A DNA stretch of 35,750 nt from Pirellulaceae bacterium (lineage in GTDB: Bacteria; Planctomycetota; Planctomycetia; Pirellulales; Pirellulaceae): positions 1 through 35,750 of the forward strand of contig JAGFJK010000513.1 of the NCBI GenBank assembly GCA_024102795.1, read 5' to 3'. The notes below the pieces were generated by a model. The model was given only the letters and a program-made list of their open reading frames with translations. It was not told the origin of the DNA and made no database searches. The translations under genes and the position numbers were made by a program. This document shows, piece after piece, positions 14,413-26,400 of the stretch; the first letter of the stretch is position 1, and every line of letters starts with the position of its first letter.

Positions 14413-17400
14413 ATGAACCGACACGCTCGTTGGATCCCCGTCCCCGCGCTGCTGATCGCCGCGATCTTGGCCGTGGCCTGGGCCGGCCCCCGGGACGCCG
14501 AGTGGAAAGAGGTGGACGAAGCCATGAAGAAGGGATTGCCCAAGACGGCGATCGAGAAACTGGAACCGATCATCGCCGCCGCCCTGCGGGAGAAAGCCTA
14601 CGCCGAAGCGGTCAAGGCGATCGGTCAGAAGATCGCCCTGGAAGGCAACATCCAGGGGAACAAGCCGGAGGAAAAAATCCGCCGCATGGAGGCCGAAATC
14701 GAGGCCGCTCCGGCCGAAATGAAGCCCGTGCTGCAAGCGATCCTGGCCAACTGGTACTGGCACTACTTCCAGCAGAACCGCTGGCGGTTCATGCAGCGGA
14801 CCCAGACCGCCGCTCCGCCGGGCGACGATTTCACCACTTGGGACCTGCCGAGGATCTTCGCCGAGATCGACAAGCAGTTCCAGCAAGTCCTGGCGGCGGC
14901 CGAAATCCTGCAGAAGATCCCCATCGCCGACTACGACGAGCTGCTGGAAAAGGGCAACGCGCCCGACGCCTACCGGCCCACGCTGTACGATTTCCTGGCC
15001 CACGACGCCCTGGAATTCTACGCCTCCGGGGAACAGGCCGCGGCGCGGGCCCAGGACGCCTTCGACCTGCGGGCCGACAGCCCCGTCTTCGGCAGCGTGG
15101 CCGACTTTCTGGCCTGGAAACCCGAAACCACCGATGAGGACGCTCCCACGCTAAAGGCCGTTCGCCTGTACCAGAACCTGCTCCGCTTCCACCAGGCCGA
15201 CGACGACCGCAGCGCGTTGCTGGACGCCGACCTGGGGCGGCTGGAATTTGGCCACAACAAGGCATTCGGCGAGGAAAAGGACGCCCGTTACCTGGCCGCC
15301 CTGAAACGCTTCGCCGACGAACACGCGGCCCACGAGATCTCGACCCGGGCGATTCACAACTGGGCCTCGCTGCTGCATTCGCAAGGGGAGTTTGTCGAGG
15401 CCCGCGAGGTCGCTCGCCAGGGTCTGGCCCGGTTTCCCGACAGCGTGGGCGGCCGCCGCTGCTTCAACCTGATCCAGCAGATCGAGGCTCGCGAGTCCCA
15501 GGTGACCACCGAGCGCGTCTGGAGCGAGCCGCTGCCGACCGTCGATGTCACGTACCGCAACGTGACCAAGATTCACTTCCGCGTCGTGCCGTACGATTTC
15601 GACGAGCACGTCCGCTCTGGGCGCTGGGGCGCCGAGAACCTGGATCAGAATCAGCGGCGAGCCCTGCTCGGCAAGACCCCGGTCCGCTCCTGGTCGGCCG
15701 ACCTGCCGGCCACCGAGGATTACCAGCAGCGCGTGGAGCAACTGGCGGCTCCCAAGGACCTGCCGCAAGGCTCGTATTACCTGATCGCCAGCCACGACCA
15801 GCAGTTCCGGCCCGATGACAACCTGGTCACGTTCGCCGAATTCTGGGTCAGCAATCTGGCGCTGGTGGTCCGCACGCGCCAAGGCGACGGCGTCCTGGAA
15901 GGATTCGTGCTGAACGCGGTCAGCGGCGAACCGATCGCCGGCGCCACGGTACGCGGCTGGGGCCGAGGCAATCGCAACCAACTGGTCGCCGTCAACCCGG
16001 TCAAGACCGACAACAACGGCCTGTTCCGCTTTGCCGGCAACCAGTTGAACGCCTTCCTGCTGCTGGCGGAACACGAGGGCCAGCGACTGTCGTCGGTCAA
16101 CTACTTCTACGTGAACCGCTACGACTCGCAGGAGCGGCCCAACGAACAGACGCTGTTCTTCACCGACCGCTCGCTGTACCGCCCCGGCCAGACCATCCAG
16201 TACAAGGGGATCGCCATCGCGGTGGACCACCGCACGGATAACTACCAGGTGATCAAGGGACGCAACCTGGTGGTGATCTTCCAGGACGTCAACGGCAAGG
16301 AGATCGAGCGGCTGACGCACCGCACGAACGACTACGGCAGCTTCAGCGGCAGTTTCACCGCGCCCCGCGACCGGTTGATGGGCCGCATGACCATCCGCAC
16401 CGACGGCCAACCGGCCGGAGCCGCGCAGGTGTCGGTCGAGGAGTACAAGCGGCCCAAGTTCCAGGTGGCGGTCGAGCCGCCCAAGGAGGCCGCGCGGCTC
16501 AACGGCGACGTCCAAGTGGTGGGCAAGGCCACGGCCTATACCGGGGCCGCCATCGACGGAGCGAAGGTCCGCTGGCGCGTGGTCCGCCAGGTGCGCTATC
16601 CCGTCTGGTGGTACTGGCGCTGCTGGTGGATGCCGCCCAATCCGGGCCAGAGCCAGGAGATCGCCCACGGTACGGCCGTCACCGAGTCGAACGGCAGCTT
16701 CCCGGTGCAGTTCACCGCTCGGCCCGATCTGTCGGTGCCTGCCGAAAGCGAACCGACGTTCGAGTTCACGATCTTCGCCGACGTGACCGACACCACGGGC
16801 GAGACGCGATCGGCCCAGCGATCCATCCGCGTCGGCTACACGGCCCTCTCCGCCACGCTTGCGGCCGACGACTGGCAAGTCCGCGATAAACCGGCCGAGA
16901 TCACCGTCCGCACGGCCACGCTGGACGGCGAGGGGCAAGCTGCCGAGGGAACGCTGAAGGTTTACCAGTTGCGCCAGCCCCGCGAAATGCACCGTCCGCC
17001 GCTGTCGGGCCGGCCGCTGCCGTACGCCGTGCGGAGAGCCAAGGGTGGTGAACTGCAAGCCCCTCCGCCCGATCCCACCAATCCCAACAGTTGGCCGCTG
17101 GGAGCCGTCGTGTTCGAACAGGGTGTGACCACCGACGCCGGCGGCAACGCCAGGCTGCAAGTCCCGCTGCCAACGGGCGTCTACCGCGCCCAACTGGAAA
17201 CCACCGACCGCTTCGGCAAGGCGGTCACCGCGCAGTTGCCGCTGCAGGTACTCGACCCGTCGGCCGGCAAACTGGAACTGAAGATCCCCAACCTGCTGGC
17301 CGCTCCCAAATGGTCGCTCGAACCGGGCGAGGAATTCCTGGGCGTCTGGGGCAGCGGTTACGACCAGGCCCGCGCGTTCGTTGAAGTCGAACACCGCAAC

Positions 17401-20400
17401 AAGCTGCTGCAGAGCTTCTGGACCGAACCCGGCGCGACCCAACTGCAAATCAAGCAGCAGGTCGCCGAAACGATGCGAGGCGGATTCACCCTGCGAGTTA
17501 CCATGGTCCGCGAGAACCGGGCCTACCTGGAAAGCCGCCGCATCGAGGTGCCCTGGACCAACAAGCAACTGACGATCAAGTGGGAACACTTCGTTTCCAA
17601 GCTGGCGCCCGCCCAGAAAGAAACCTGGACGGCCGTGATTACGGGCCCCGACGCCAAGCAAGCCGTGGCCGAACTGGTGGCCGGCCTGTACGACGCCTCG
17701 CTGGACGCCTACCTGCCACATTCCTGGCGGACCGGCTTCGGAGTCTTCCGCACCGATTACTCGCGGGTGAATTCGCAGTTCGAAAACACGATGAAGTATT
17801 TCCAGCCCATCTACAGCAACTGGCAGCTCGCCCAGAAAGACGGCTCGCTGACCTACCGCCATTTCCCGGCGGAGATCATCGGCAACTTCTACGGCTACGC
17901 CTTCTTCGGCGGGGGCCGGGGCGGCGGCCGCGGCCTGGCTCCGATGGCCGCCACCGCCGCGCCGGGACAACAGTCAAATCGGCGTTTTTCTGCAGACGGG
18001 CTGGCCCAGGAGAAAGGGGCTGAAAATCAGCTTCGCAAGGCCGAATCGCTTGAGGATCGGAACGCCGATGCCGCCAAGAGCCCGTCGGATGCCGGTGCCG
18101 CCGGCGCCGAACCGGGGCCCGACTTGAGCCAGGTTTCGGCTCGCACGAACCTGAACGAAACGGCGTTCTTCCTGCCGCACCTGGTCTCGTCCGACGACGG
18201 CACGGTGCGGATGGAATTCACCATGCCCGAAGCCTTGACCGAATGGAAGTTTCTCGGCTTCGCCCACGATGCACAGCTCCGCGGCGGCCTGTTGACCGAC
18301 AAGACCGTGACCGCCAAGGACCTGATGATCCAGCCCAATCCGCCCCGCTTCCTCCGCGAAGGCGACCTGCTGGAATTCACCGTGAAGGTCAGCAATCAGT
18401 CGCCTACCGCCCAACAAGGCCAGGTCCGGCTGACACTGGCCGACGCCGCCAGCGGCAGTTCGGTCGACAGTCTGCTCGGCAACCAGACGCTGGACCAGGC
18501 GTTCGACATTCCGGCGGGCGAGTCGAAGTCGTTTTCCTGGAAGCTGCAGGTGCCCGACGATCTGGGGTTCCTGACCTACAAGGCGGTCGGCTCCACCGGC
18601 CGGCTGTCGGACGGCGAGGAAGGTTACCTGCCGGTGCTCTCGCGCCGCGTGCTGGTCACCGAATCGTTGCCGCTGCCGATCCGCGGTCCGCAAAGCAAGG
18701 AGTTCGCATTCGACCGCCTGCTGCAGTCCGGCCAGTCGGACTCGCTCAAGCACAAGTCACTCACGGTCCAGATGGTCTCCAACCCGTCGTGGTACGCCGT
18801 GATGGCGCTGCCGTACCTGATGGAGTTCCCGCACCAGTGCACGGAGCAAACGTTCAACCGCCTGTACGCCAATTCGCTGGCTCGGCACATCGCCGCGTCC
18901 GATCCGAAGATCCGCCGCGTGTTCGATGTCTGGAAGTTGTCTGGCGGCGATACGCTGGACAGTCCCCTGGAGAAGAACGAGGATCTGAAGGCCGTGGCCC
19001 TGGAGGAGACGCCCTGGGTTCGCCAGGCGGCCGCCGAGAGCCAGGCCCGCCGCAACGTCGGCATCCTGTTCGACGATAACCGTTTGAACAGCGAAACGGC
19101 CGCCCTGCTGCGAAAACTGGCCGACCAGCAATACGAAGACGGTGCCTGGCCCTGGTTCCCCGGCGGCCCGGCCAACGACTACATCACGCTGTACATCACC
19201 ACCGGCTTCGGACGGCTGCGGCACCTGGGAGTGGCGATCGACGTCGCTCCCGCCGTCAAATCGCTGCGGCGGCTGGATGCCTGGGTCACGGAAATGCACA
19301 ATCGGATTCCGGCCGACCAGCGGGACAAGAACCATCTCTCGACGCTGATCGCACTGTACCTGTACGGCCGCAGCTTTTTCCTGGAAGACCAGGCCGTGGC
19401 CCCCGAACACAAGCCGGCCGTCGATTACTGGCTGGGCCAGGCTCGCAAGTATTGGCTGCAACTGGCCGTCCGGCAGTCGCAAGGCCACCTGGCCATCGCG
19501 CTGAACCGCTTCGGGGACGCCGAGTCGGCGCGCGGCATCATGGCCTCGATCAAGGAACGCTCGGTCAGCGACGAGGAACTCGGCATGTTCTGGCGCGACC
19601 AGGAACTGTCCTGGTGGTGGTACCGGGCGCCGATCGAAACGCAGGCCGTGATGATCGAGGCGTTCGACGAGGTGGCCAAGGATCCGCAGTCGGTCGAGGA
19701 CTGCAAGGTCTGGCTGCTCAAACAGAAGCAGACGCAGGACTGGAAGACCACCAAGGCCACGGCCGACGCCATCTACGCCCTGTTGCTGCGAGGCACCAAC
19801 CTGCTGGCGTCGGACGCGCTGGTCGAGCTGTCACTGGGCGGCGAGTTGATCGAACCGGAAAAGGTCGAGGCGGGCACCGGCTTCTACGAGGAACGCTTCG
19901 CCGGCCGCGAGATTCAGCCCGAACTGGGTCGGATTACGGTCAAGAAGGTCGACCAGGGCGTCGCCTGGGGCAGCGTCCACTGGCAGTACCTGGAAGACAT
20001 GAGCAAGGTGACGGCCTACGAGGGCACGCCTCTGAAGCTGACCAAGCAACTGTTCACCAAGACCAACACCCGCAAAGGCCCCGTTTTGGAACCCGTCGAG
20101 GGACCGGTCGCGGTGGGCGACGAACTGGTGGTGCGGGTCGTGCTGCGCACCGACCGCGACATGGAGTACGTCCACTTGAAGGACTACCGCGGCAGCGGCA
20201 CCGAGCCGGTGAATGTGCTGTCGCAGTACAAGTTCCAGGATGGCCTGTACTACTACGAGTCCACACGGGACGCGGCCAGCCACTTCTTCATCGATTATCT
20301 GCCCAAGGGCACGTACGTGTTCGAATACTCGGTCCGCGTCCAGCACAAGGGCAAGTACCAGACGGGCTTCGCCGCGATCCAGTGCATGTACGCCCCGGAG

Positions 20401-20442
20401 TTCAACGGCCACTCGGAGAGCCTGGTGCTGGAGGTGCAGTAA
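14413..20442 (+). CDS. Bacterial alpha-2-macroglobulin with thioester motif
   Basis: 2009 residues. A signal peptide (about 1-25) ends in AVAWAGP. A helical, TPR-like N-terminal region of about 330 residues follows. MG domains follow: MG2-type [19 protein letters not shown], then [13 protein letters not shown] Gly/Arg-rich, low-complexity segment near 1160-1230 (GGGRGGGRG, then charged residues) is the likely bait or linker region. The A2M domain is [16 protein letters not shown]. The thioester site is PHQCTEQTF with C1476 and Q1479. The alpha/alpha toroid follows ([16 protein letters not shown]). It probably traps proteases in the periplasm. Start MNRHARW is preferred over an upstream non-signal start at 14353. 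There is no adjacent PBP1C gene. Its 3' end overlaps the opposite-strand NuoM-like gene by 41 bp. Confidence 0.93.
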   Translation: MNRHARWIPVPALLIAAILAVAWAGPRDAEWKEVDEAMKKGLPKTAIEKLEPIIAAALREKAYAEAVKAIGQKIALEGNIQGNKPEEKIRRMEAEIEAAPAEMKPVLQAILANWYWHYFQQNRWRFMQRTQTAAPPGDDFTTWDLPRIFAEIDKQFQQVLAAAEILQKIPIADYDELLEKGNAPDAYRPTLYDFLAHDALEFYASGEQAAARAQDAFDLRADSPVFGSVADFLAWKPETTDEDAPTLKAVRLYQNLLRFHQADDDRSALLDADLGRLEFGHNKAFGEEKDARYLAALKRFADEHAAHEISTRAIHNWASLLHSQGEFVEAREVARQGLARFPDSVGGRRCFNLIQQIEARESQVTTERVWSEPLPTVDVTYRNVTKIHFRVVPYDFDEHVRSGRWGAENLDQNQRRALLGKTPVRSWSADLPATEDYQQRVEQLAAPKDLPQGSYYLIASHDQQFRPDDNLVTFAEFWVSNLALVVRTRQGDGVLEGFVLNAVSGEPIAGATVRGWGRGNRNQLVAVNPVKTDNNGLFRFAGNQLNAFLLLAEHEGQRLSSVNYFYVNRYDSQERPNEQTLFFTDRSLYRPGQTIQYKGIAIAVDHRTDNYQVIKGRNLVVIFQDVNGKEIERLTHRTNDYGSFSGSFTAPRDRLMGRMTIRTDGQPAGAAQVSVEEYKRPKFQVAVEPPKEAARLNGDVQVVGKATAYTGAAIDGAKVRWRVVRQVRYPVWWYWRCWWMPPNPGQSQEIAHGTAVTESNGSFPVQFTARPDLSVPAESEPTFEFTIFADVTDTTGETRSAQRSIRVGYTALSATLAADDWQVRDKPAEITVRTATLDGEGQAAEGTLKVYQLRQPREMHRPPLSGRPLPYAVRRAKGGELQAPPPDPTNPNSWPLGAVVFEQGVTTDAGGNARLQVPLPTGVYRAQLETTDRFGKAVTAQLPLQVLDPSAGKLELKIPNLLAAPKWSLEPGEEFLGVWGSGYDQARAFVEVEHRNKLLQSFWTEPGATQLQIKQQVAETMRGGFTLRVTMVRENRAYLESRRIEVPWTNKQLTIKWEHFVSKLAPAQKETWTAVITGPDAKQAVAELVAGLYDASLDAYLPHSWRTGFGVFRTDYSRVNSQFENTMKYFQPIYSNWQLAQKDGSLTYRHFPAEIIGNFYGYAFFGGGRGGGRGLAPMAATAAPGQQSNRRFSADGLAQEKGAENQLRKAESLEDRNADAAKSPSDAGAAGAEPGPDLSQVSARTNLNETAFFLPHLVSSDDGTVRMEFTMPEALTEWKFLGFAHDAQLRGGLLTDKTVTAKDLMIQPNPPRFLREGDLLEFTVKVSNQSPTAQQGQVRLTLADAASGSSVDSLLGNQTLDQAFDIPAGESKSFSWKLQVPDDLGFLTYKAVGSTGRLSDGEEGYLPVLSRRVLVTESLPLPIRGPQSKEFAFDRLLQSGQSDSLKHKSLTVQMVSNPSWYAVMALPYLMEFPHQCTEQTFNRLYANSLARHIAASDPKIRRVFDVWKLSGGDTLDSPLEKNEDLKAVALEETPWVRQAAAESQARRNVGILFDDNRLNSETAALLRKLADQQYEDGAWPWFPGGPANDYITLYITTGFGRLRHLGVAIDVAPAVKSLRRLDAWVTEMHNRIPADQRDKNHLSTLIALYLYGRSFFLEDQAVAPEHKPAVDYWLGQARKYWLQLAVRQSQGHLAIALNRFGDAESARGIMASIKERSVSDEELGMFWRDQELSWWWYRAPIETQAVMIEAFDEVAKDPQSVEDCKVWLLKQKQTQDWKTTKATADAIYALLLRGTNLLASDALVELSLGGELIEPEKVEAGTGFYEERFAGREIQPELGRITVKKVDQGVAWGSVHWQYLEDMSKVTAYEGTPLKLTKQLFTKTNTRKGPVLEPVEGPVAVGDELVVRVVLRTDRDMEYVHLKDYRGSGTEPVNVLSQYKFQDGLYYYESTRDAASHFFIDYLPKGTYVFEYSVRVQHKGKYQTGFAAIQCMYAPEFNGHSESLVLEVQ

Positions 20443-21925
20443 CAACTCGCTCTGCCAGCCGGCTGGCCGACGACGGGACCATCTGGCCAACGGGCGCATC
20501 CGGCTCGCGATACCCCGCGTGCACGCGCGGCGCCGGCGCATGCGGGTTGCGGGCAATCAGCTCCGTCGCCGCGTGATACCGCGAGTGGACCCCGGGCTGC
20601 GGGAACAACCCGCCGCCAAGGATCAGCGCGCTGAGCGTCAGCACGGCGACCCGTTCCGGCCAGCGGGCCTGCAACGTGATCGACGCCCGGTGCTCGGCTC
20701 CCGTGAACAATCGGAAGTACGCGTGCAGCACGGCAATGCCATTCAAGGCCGCGGCCACGACGACCAGCATGCCGACGAGCGGGTACACGCCGACGGCGCC
20801 CTCGACCAGCAATTCCACTCCCACGAACCCCACGGTGCCGGGAAACCCCACGCTGGCCAGGCCGGTCAGGAGAAAGAAGGCGGCCAGGCTCGGCATGTGG
20901 CTCGCCAGACCGTGGTACGTGTCGAGCGAAATCCGGCCGGTGCGGGATTCCAGCGACCGTAGCGTCAGCCCGAATCCGGCCAGCGACATGCCGACCGACA
21001 ACCAGACACACAACCCGCCGGTCAGTCCGATCGGCGTGGCCACTTCCAGCCCCACCAGCACCAGCGACGAATTGCTCAGAAACAAGTAGGCGAAAAACCG
21101 CCGCGCCTCGCGCTGCACCAGCGCCATGCCCGCGGCATAGACCGCGGTGACCAGCGAGATGATGGCGATGCTCCGCATGGCCCACTCGGGCGAAACGGGC
21201 AGCAGTAGCCGCACGGCCGCGTAGGCGCCGGCCATCGGCGTGACATACAGCAGGGCCGTGGCGAACGAGGCATTCTCGAACAGGTCGGTCATCCAGCAGT
21301 GCAGGGGAACGCTGCCGCTGCGGATCAAGATAGCCGCCGTCAGCATGCCGATCGCCCAGATCGAGCGCGGCGAACCTGGTTCCGACGACTGCAGCAGAGC
21401 CCAGCCGCCCGCCAGCAAGGCCAGAAACAAACCCATGTGCAGAACGAAGACTCGCGTGGACCGGCCCCGCTCCCGCAATTCAAAGTAGGGCGGCACGGTC
21501 TGCAGCGCCAGCAGCCCGATCACTCCCCACGGGGCGCGGCAACTGAGTGTGGCCATCAAGATCGCCGCCGAGAATAACGTCCAGGTAAACGGGAATCGAC
21601 CCATCTTGGTCCGCAACGTGGCCACTGCCGTCAACAGGTACAGCAGGGCGGCCAGCGGCATCAGCGGAGCACTCAGCTCGTCGATCACCACGGCGTCCTC
21701 GCCCAGCCAAGGCGTCACCAGGTCCCAATGGTCGTGGGCTTCGAACGTATGCAGTTGGCCGAAGTCGAGCCAGGCGCCCACGGCGCAGGCGAACATCAGC
21801 CCGCAGACAATCAGCACTCGGCGGCGGGCCGTCTCCGGATCCCGTACGAACATGACCGTCAGCGTTCCGGCCAGCGGTATCAGAATCGCCAGTTCGAGCC
21901 AGGGGAGTTGCAAGATGTTGTTCAT
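20402..21925 (-). CDS. NuoM-like proton-channel membrane protein
   Basis: 507 residues of the complex I antiporter-like (NuoL/M/N, Mrp) family, with about 14 predicted helices. Landmarks include [20 protein letters not shown], the conserved Lys/His-bearing helix region [20 protein letters not shown] (family form 'KxPxHxWLPxAHxxAP') and the late helix [21 protein letters not shown] replaces the usual first K before the Pro. The C-terminal 60 residues are hydrophilic and the last 13 codons lie antisense to the A2M gene. It is the last gene after NuoL-like and DabA, so it probably serves the inorganic-carbon module rather than respiratory complex I. No other nuo genes are present. Confidence 0.88.
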   Translation of the reverse strand: MNNILQLPWLELAILIPLAGTLTVMFVRDPETARRRVLIVCGLMFACAVGAWLDFGQLHTFEAHDHWDLVTPWLGEDAVVIDELSAPLMPLAALLYLLTAVATLRTKMGRFPFTWTLFSAAILMATLSCRAPWGVIGLLALQTVPPYFELRERGRSTRVFVLHMGLFLALLAGGWALLQSSEPGSPRSIWAIGMLTAAILIRSGSVPLHCWMTDLFENASFATALLYVTPMAGAYAAVRLLLPVSPEWAMRSIAIISLVTAVYAAGMALVQREARRFFAYLFLSNSSLVLVGLEVATPIGLTGGLCVWLSVGMSLAGFGLTLRSLESRTGRISLDTYHGLASHMPSLAAFFLLTGLASVGFPGTVGFVGVELLVEGAVGVYPLVGMLVVVAAALNGIAVLHAYFRLFTGAEHRASITLQARWPERVAVLTLSALILGGGLFPQPGVHSRYHAATELIARNPHAPAPRVHAGYREPDAPVGQMVPSSASRLAERVVTAPPAPGSPSGR

Positions 21926-21943
21926 GGTTTTCAGTTCACCGAG

Positions 21944-22009
21944 AAACAGGGGGCTGACGCCCCCCGCTCGCCAAAAGTTGAAACAGGGGGCTGACGCCCC
22001 CCGCTCGCC
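21944..22009 (+). repeat. Tandem pair of 29-bp palindromic repeats
   Basis: AAACAGGGGGCTGACGCCCC followed by CCCGCTCGCC occurs at 21944-21972 and 21981-22009, exact copies 37 bp apart. The centre can form a GGGGGC/GCCCCC hairpin. They fill the gap between the NuoM-like and NuoL-like genes and could act as an attenuating or mRNA-protecting structure, or simply be REPs. Confidence 0.85.
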
Positions 22010-22012
22010 TGT

Positions 22013-23395
22013 TCAGTCGATAATTTCCGTGTTGCGATCCAACTGATCCGACACGCGCGACCTGCTGGCCGACAGCAAGTCCGTCCACCGCCGCTCCATC
22101 CGGTCGCACCAGCGGAACACGGCCTGAAAGGGATGGATCACCAGCTCGTTCAGCAAACCGTCCAGGTATCCCCGCTCCGATGCCAGGCGATACACCCAGT
22201 TGCGAACCTCCGGGGGCAGCGTGCGTTCCCAAAACGTCTGCTGCTGGGGCAGGTGCGTCCCGATGGCATTCTTCAACAGGTCGTAATCCTGCAGCAGCGT
22301 GGGAGCCCGCAGCAGTTGCAGCGTCCGCAGGCAGGCGTGCCCGACCATGTGGATCAGCGCGACGTAGTTCAGACCCGCTCCCACCTCCACGACGATGATG
22401 CCGACCTGGGTCAGCGACGCGAACGCCAGGGCACTTTTCACGTCGGTCTGGACGCGTGCGGTCAAGGCGGCGTACACGGCCGTGACCAGGCCCAGGCCGA
22501 TCACGGCCGAACGCAGCAGCGGCGACAATTCGAACAGCGGGCTGACGCGCATCAGCAGGAACACTCCCAGGTGCACCGACAACGCGCCGTAGAACACGGC
22601 GCTGGAAGGCGTCGGACCTTCCATGGCCCGCGGCAACCACCCGGAAAACGGCACCAGCGCCGACTTGCCGGCGGCCGCCAGCAGCAGCAGCAGGCCCACG
22701 AACAACGCCTGGTTGGCCGTGACCGTGGCGTGCCCCTCCGGCCAGGCCTCGGTGCCCATCAGCCCGGTAAAGTCGCCGGCGCCCGTCATGTGGTGCAGCG
22801 TGACCGCGGCGATCAAAAACGCGGCATCGGCGATGCGATAGACGCTCCACACCCGCAGTCCATTCCGGACCGGGTTCAACCGCTGCTGAAAGAAGGCCAC
22901 CAGCAACGCCGAAGACAGGCCGACCAGTTCCCAGCCCAGAAACAACACCTCGATCGTTCCGGCCAGCGACGAGACGATCATGCCCAGCATGAAAAATGCA
23001 AACAGCACGCAGAAACGGGAGAAGCCCGGATCGCGATGCAGATAGCGGCTGGTGAACTTGCCGATGGTCCCGCACAGCAGAAACGTCAGGATCACGAACG
23101 GCACGCTCAGCCGGTCAAAAATAAACTTGACGTGAAAGTGAAAATGCTCGGCCTCGATGTTCACCCAGTCGCCGATCTGGATCTGCACGATGCGCTGGTC
23201 GGTGGCCAGCATCAGCGCCAGCATGGCGATCGCCGCCACCAGCCCGGTGACTCCCGCCGCGTGTGTCCAGCGGGTGATCGCCCGCTCGCGCAGCGGCCTG
23301 CCCAGCAGCGCGGTCAGACCCAGCACGGCCAGCAGCACGGCCGGGCTGACAACCACGCAGATGCCGAGCGCTCGCATGACGGGTTCGTAAGGCAC
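22013..23395 (-). CDS. dabB: NuoL-like subunit, DabB-type partner of DabA
   Basis: 460 residues of the NuoL/Mrp antiporter family. Conserved points include [15 protein letters not shown] (helix with the key Glu), [22 protein letters not shown] (channel Lys and the 'LP-AM-GPTPVSA' motif) and [16 protein letters not shown] (second Lys). It is shorter than NuoL (about 610) because the C-terminal lateral helix region is absent, and it ends with a soluble tail of about 90 residues ([20 protein letters not shown]). A GTG start at 23395 fits AAAGGA upstream. It lies 28 bp after dabA. DabB proteins of this type form the membrane half of DabAB inorganic-carbon pumps. The symbol is inferred from neighbourhood. 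Confidence 0.87.
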   Translation of the reverse strand: MPYEPVMRALGICVVVSPAVLLAVLGLTALLGRPLRERAITRWTHAAGVTGLVAAIAMLALMLATDQRIVQIQIGDWVNIEAEHFHFHVKFIFDRLSVPFVILTFLLCGTIGKFTSRYLHRDPGFSRFCVLFAFFMLGMIVSSLAGTIEVLFLGWELVGLSSALLVAFFQQRLNPVRNGLRVWSVYRIADAAFLIAAVTLHHMTGAGDFTGLMGTEAWPEGHATVTANQALFVGLLLLLAAAGKSALVPFSGWLPRAMEGPTPSSAVFYGALSVHLGVFLLMRVSPLFELSPLLRSAVIGLGLVTAVYAALTARVQTDVKSALAFASLTQVGIIVVEVGAGLNYVALIHMVGHACLRTLQLLRAPTLLQDYDLLKNAIGTHLPQQQTFWERTLPPEVRNWVYRLASERGYLDGLLNELVIHPFQAVFRWCDRMERRWTDLLSASRSRVSDQLDRNTEIID

Positions 23396-23412
23396 GGAGT
23401 GGGAATCCTTTA

Positions 23413-23433
23413 GTTGTCAGTTGTCAGTTATCA
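23413..23433 (+). repeat. Left arm of inverted repeats around dabA
   Basis: GTTGTCAGTTGTCAGTTATCA. The reverse complement of this heptad-based sequence occurs at 26743-26780. The dabA stop codon at 23424 lies inside it, so the last residues (SDN) are read from the repeat. Confidence 0.65.
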
Positions 23434-26400
23434 CTTCGGAGCTCGGGTCGCTGGGCGGGTTCCTCAATCTCCGCCAGTCCCAGGTGGTCGCGCCAGCCGC
23501 GATACCAATCGGCCGAGCTCTTGGCGCGCGGCAGGTTGTCCGTTCGTTGGCGGTAAGGTTTGAAGGCGCCGTCCTGGAACACCCGCAGCGAGCGGGTGCG
23601 AGGTTCGATCACGGCCAGTTGCACCCATTCATTGCGGCACAGCGTGCCGACGACCGGATTCCGTTCCAGGATGCTCAACATGGCTTCCGGCGTGGTTTCG
23701 ATGACGAACAGGATCCGCATCGGCTCGTGGATTTCGATCATCTGCTGGGACAGTCCGGGGCGCAGGTCGCTGGCCGCGCCTTCCATCACTCCCAGCAGCG
23801 ATGTGATGTTGTGAGGCAGCTTCGAGCCGCAACCGAGCACCGCGTTGTCGACGCTCGAAAAGTAGTATTCCAGACTGATCCCGGCGCACACCGGAATCAC
23901 GGCGGCCAGGATGCGAGCCAGAATCGTATGTTGCTCGTCGTCCTGGCTGGGATCGTACGACTGGAGGAACGCCCGGCGGTCCAGGAACAAGCCGCGGCTC
24001 CACCACCGCTGCCCGACCAGGCAGACGGCGTTCGTGGCATGATTGTATTCGGGCCGGGCCTGGGACAGGTCTTCCGAGCGGGCCTCGACGTGCCGTAGCG
24101 CGCCTTCAAAGCTCAGCGACAGCGGCGCCGATTCGAACCGCCGGCAGCGTTCGTGGGCGTTGCGCCGGCGAGCCTCGTCGATCGTGTCGCAGATCTGCTC
24201 GAACTGCTGGCGATGGCGCGACGGGAGCCGGTCCAGGTCGAAGAACGTCACGCTGTCGTCGCACGTGTTGTGGAAGCTGCCGATAAACGTCGTGGCTTCG
24301 GGGATCTCGAGCCCGCGCAGTTGCAGGTTTTCGCGGACCCGCCGATCGTTGGCCATTTCCGCCAGAGCGCGGGCGTTGGGACCGCCGCGACCGCCGCTGC
24401 ACGCGCCACAGTTGTAAGCCGACTCGTGCGGGTTGTTCAGGCTGGACGAACCGTGGCCGAACAGGATGACCAGCGGCGCGAAGCGCCGTACCAGGCCGAT
24501 GTCCCGCAGCAGTCTCTCGACAATGTCCGTCATTTCCTCCAGCGTGTAACCAACATGCCCCTCGCCGGGGCCCGGTTCGGGATCATCGCGTTCCAGTTGC
24601 AACTGGGTGATCGCGGGAGGACGCACCAGGCCGCCGAACAGGCGGCGGATCTGGGCCGTGGCGCGGGGGAACAGGATCCGGGCGACCATCGGGACCGAGG
24701 CCAGCGAGCCGGCCAGCGCGGTCAGCACTCCACCCAGGATCGTCCGGCTGCCGACCTGCACCTGGTGCGAGGCGGAGCCGAGCATCCGCCGCGTTTCCGC
24801 TCGCCGCCGGTGCTCCTTGACGAACGAGTAGGCCACTTCCTCGTTCACATAGTGCCGCGGCTTGATCACGACCGGGCAGAGCGGCCGGGCGTGCGCGTCG
24901 GAGGCGCCGCGATAGTACATTGCCACGCCAAAGAACCCGGCGGCTCCAAACGTCTCGCAGGCCGGGTCGATCTCCTCCAGGTGCCGCCGGAACGACTCCT
25001 CGCGATCGTCGATGCAGCAGATGATCTGCACCGACGGGCTTTGGGCGGGAAACGAATCGGCTGGCGATCCCTGGCTGCCCCGCGCGGCGGTCCACAAGGT
25101 GGGAGCCTGGCCGGCCAGCGGCGAGGATTCGTGAGCCCACGGCACGCGCCGCCCGCCATGCGTGGCCAGCGCATCCAGCGTCTGGTTGCGGTAACGCCGC
25201 TCGTACGCGCGGTGCAGAACTCGCCGCCGCTCGAACCCGTTAAACTCGTCCAGTTCCCGCACCAGCATCCGCCACTCGTGGGATCCCAGCCGATGCAGCT
25301 CGTGCGGCAACCAGCCGCGGACCTGCGCTAACTGGAAGGCCAGGAACGCATGCTGCTCGACGCTCCTCGATTGCAGCTCCGGCAACTCGCGCCGCAGTTG
25401 GCTCCGCAACTCCTTCGGACCGCCGCGCCAACCCAGCTCCTGGCGGGCGACTTCCTGCTCGGCCAGGCGATCCAGAATCAACCGCACCGCCAGGTATTCG
25501 GTCAACGTGCCCGCCGGCGCGGGAAACAGCGTCCACTCGGCGCTGGTTTCCATCTGCCAGAGCATGCCGGTCCAGCCCGGCAGGGCGAGCAGCGTCTCGC
25601 GGATGAACGCGTCGCGCTCCCCTTCCGCGATCCCCGCCAGCTCCAGCGACTCGTCGACCGATTCCAGCGGGCTGTGGCCCGAGGCCACCTGCCGCTCGAG
25701 TTCCCTCCGCAGACCGCGGAGCCAGCGATCCGGCGGCCCCCAGGCCTGTCCATAGACGGCGGTAAACGCTCGGAAGAAGCCCCGTTCGCGTTCCGGCAGC
25801 CGCCAGTTGGCATAGCCCTGATCCAGAAAGGCGGCACAAAAACGGATCAAGAAATCGTTCACCCACTGATCGCTGGACCGCCCCGTGGCCTCCCGCAGCA
25901 ACTCCGCCAGGCGCACCGGCGCCTCCCGCTGCTGGACCACGCTGGGACCGATCGAATGGCTGCCTTCCAGACAGATCCGCCACAACAGATGCAGGCAGAA
26001 CGATTCCCAAGTGGCGTCCGACCAACTCTCGATCGCCGACTTTCCGAAAAGCTCCAGCAAATCGCGAATGTGCCGCTGCTGCCGATCTCCCAGCGCGGTT
26101 GCCTCCGCCGGCACCTGGACGTCGTTCCCGATCAGTTGCCGCAGGTCGCGCATGACCCAATGCCGGGTTTCCGCCACCATCCTCAACCGCGTCGGCCCGT
26201 GCACGAAGCCCCGGAACCGCCGCAGCGCGTCGGTCTCGGCGACCAGCCAGCGCAGCTCCGCGCTGGGCGCCGTTTGCAGTGGATACTCCAGCATCGCCAT
26301 TCGCAGGTTGAACCGAGTCCCCAGAAAGCCCAGCAGGATTTCGCCCGCATCGCCCAGGTCCTCGTGCAACACGGTGGCCAGATCGTCCTGATGAATCCGG

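Noticed and set aside
15151..17970. Open frame of 939 codons on the minus strand
   Set aside because: It is entirely antisense to the alpha-2-macroglobulin gene. Long antisense frames are expected at this GC content, and the product has no domain or natural composition.
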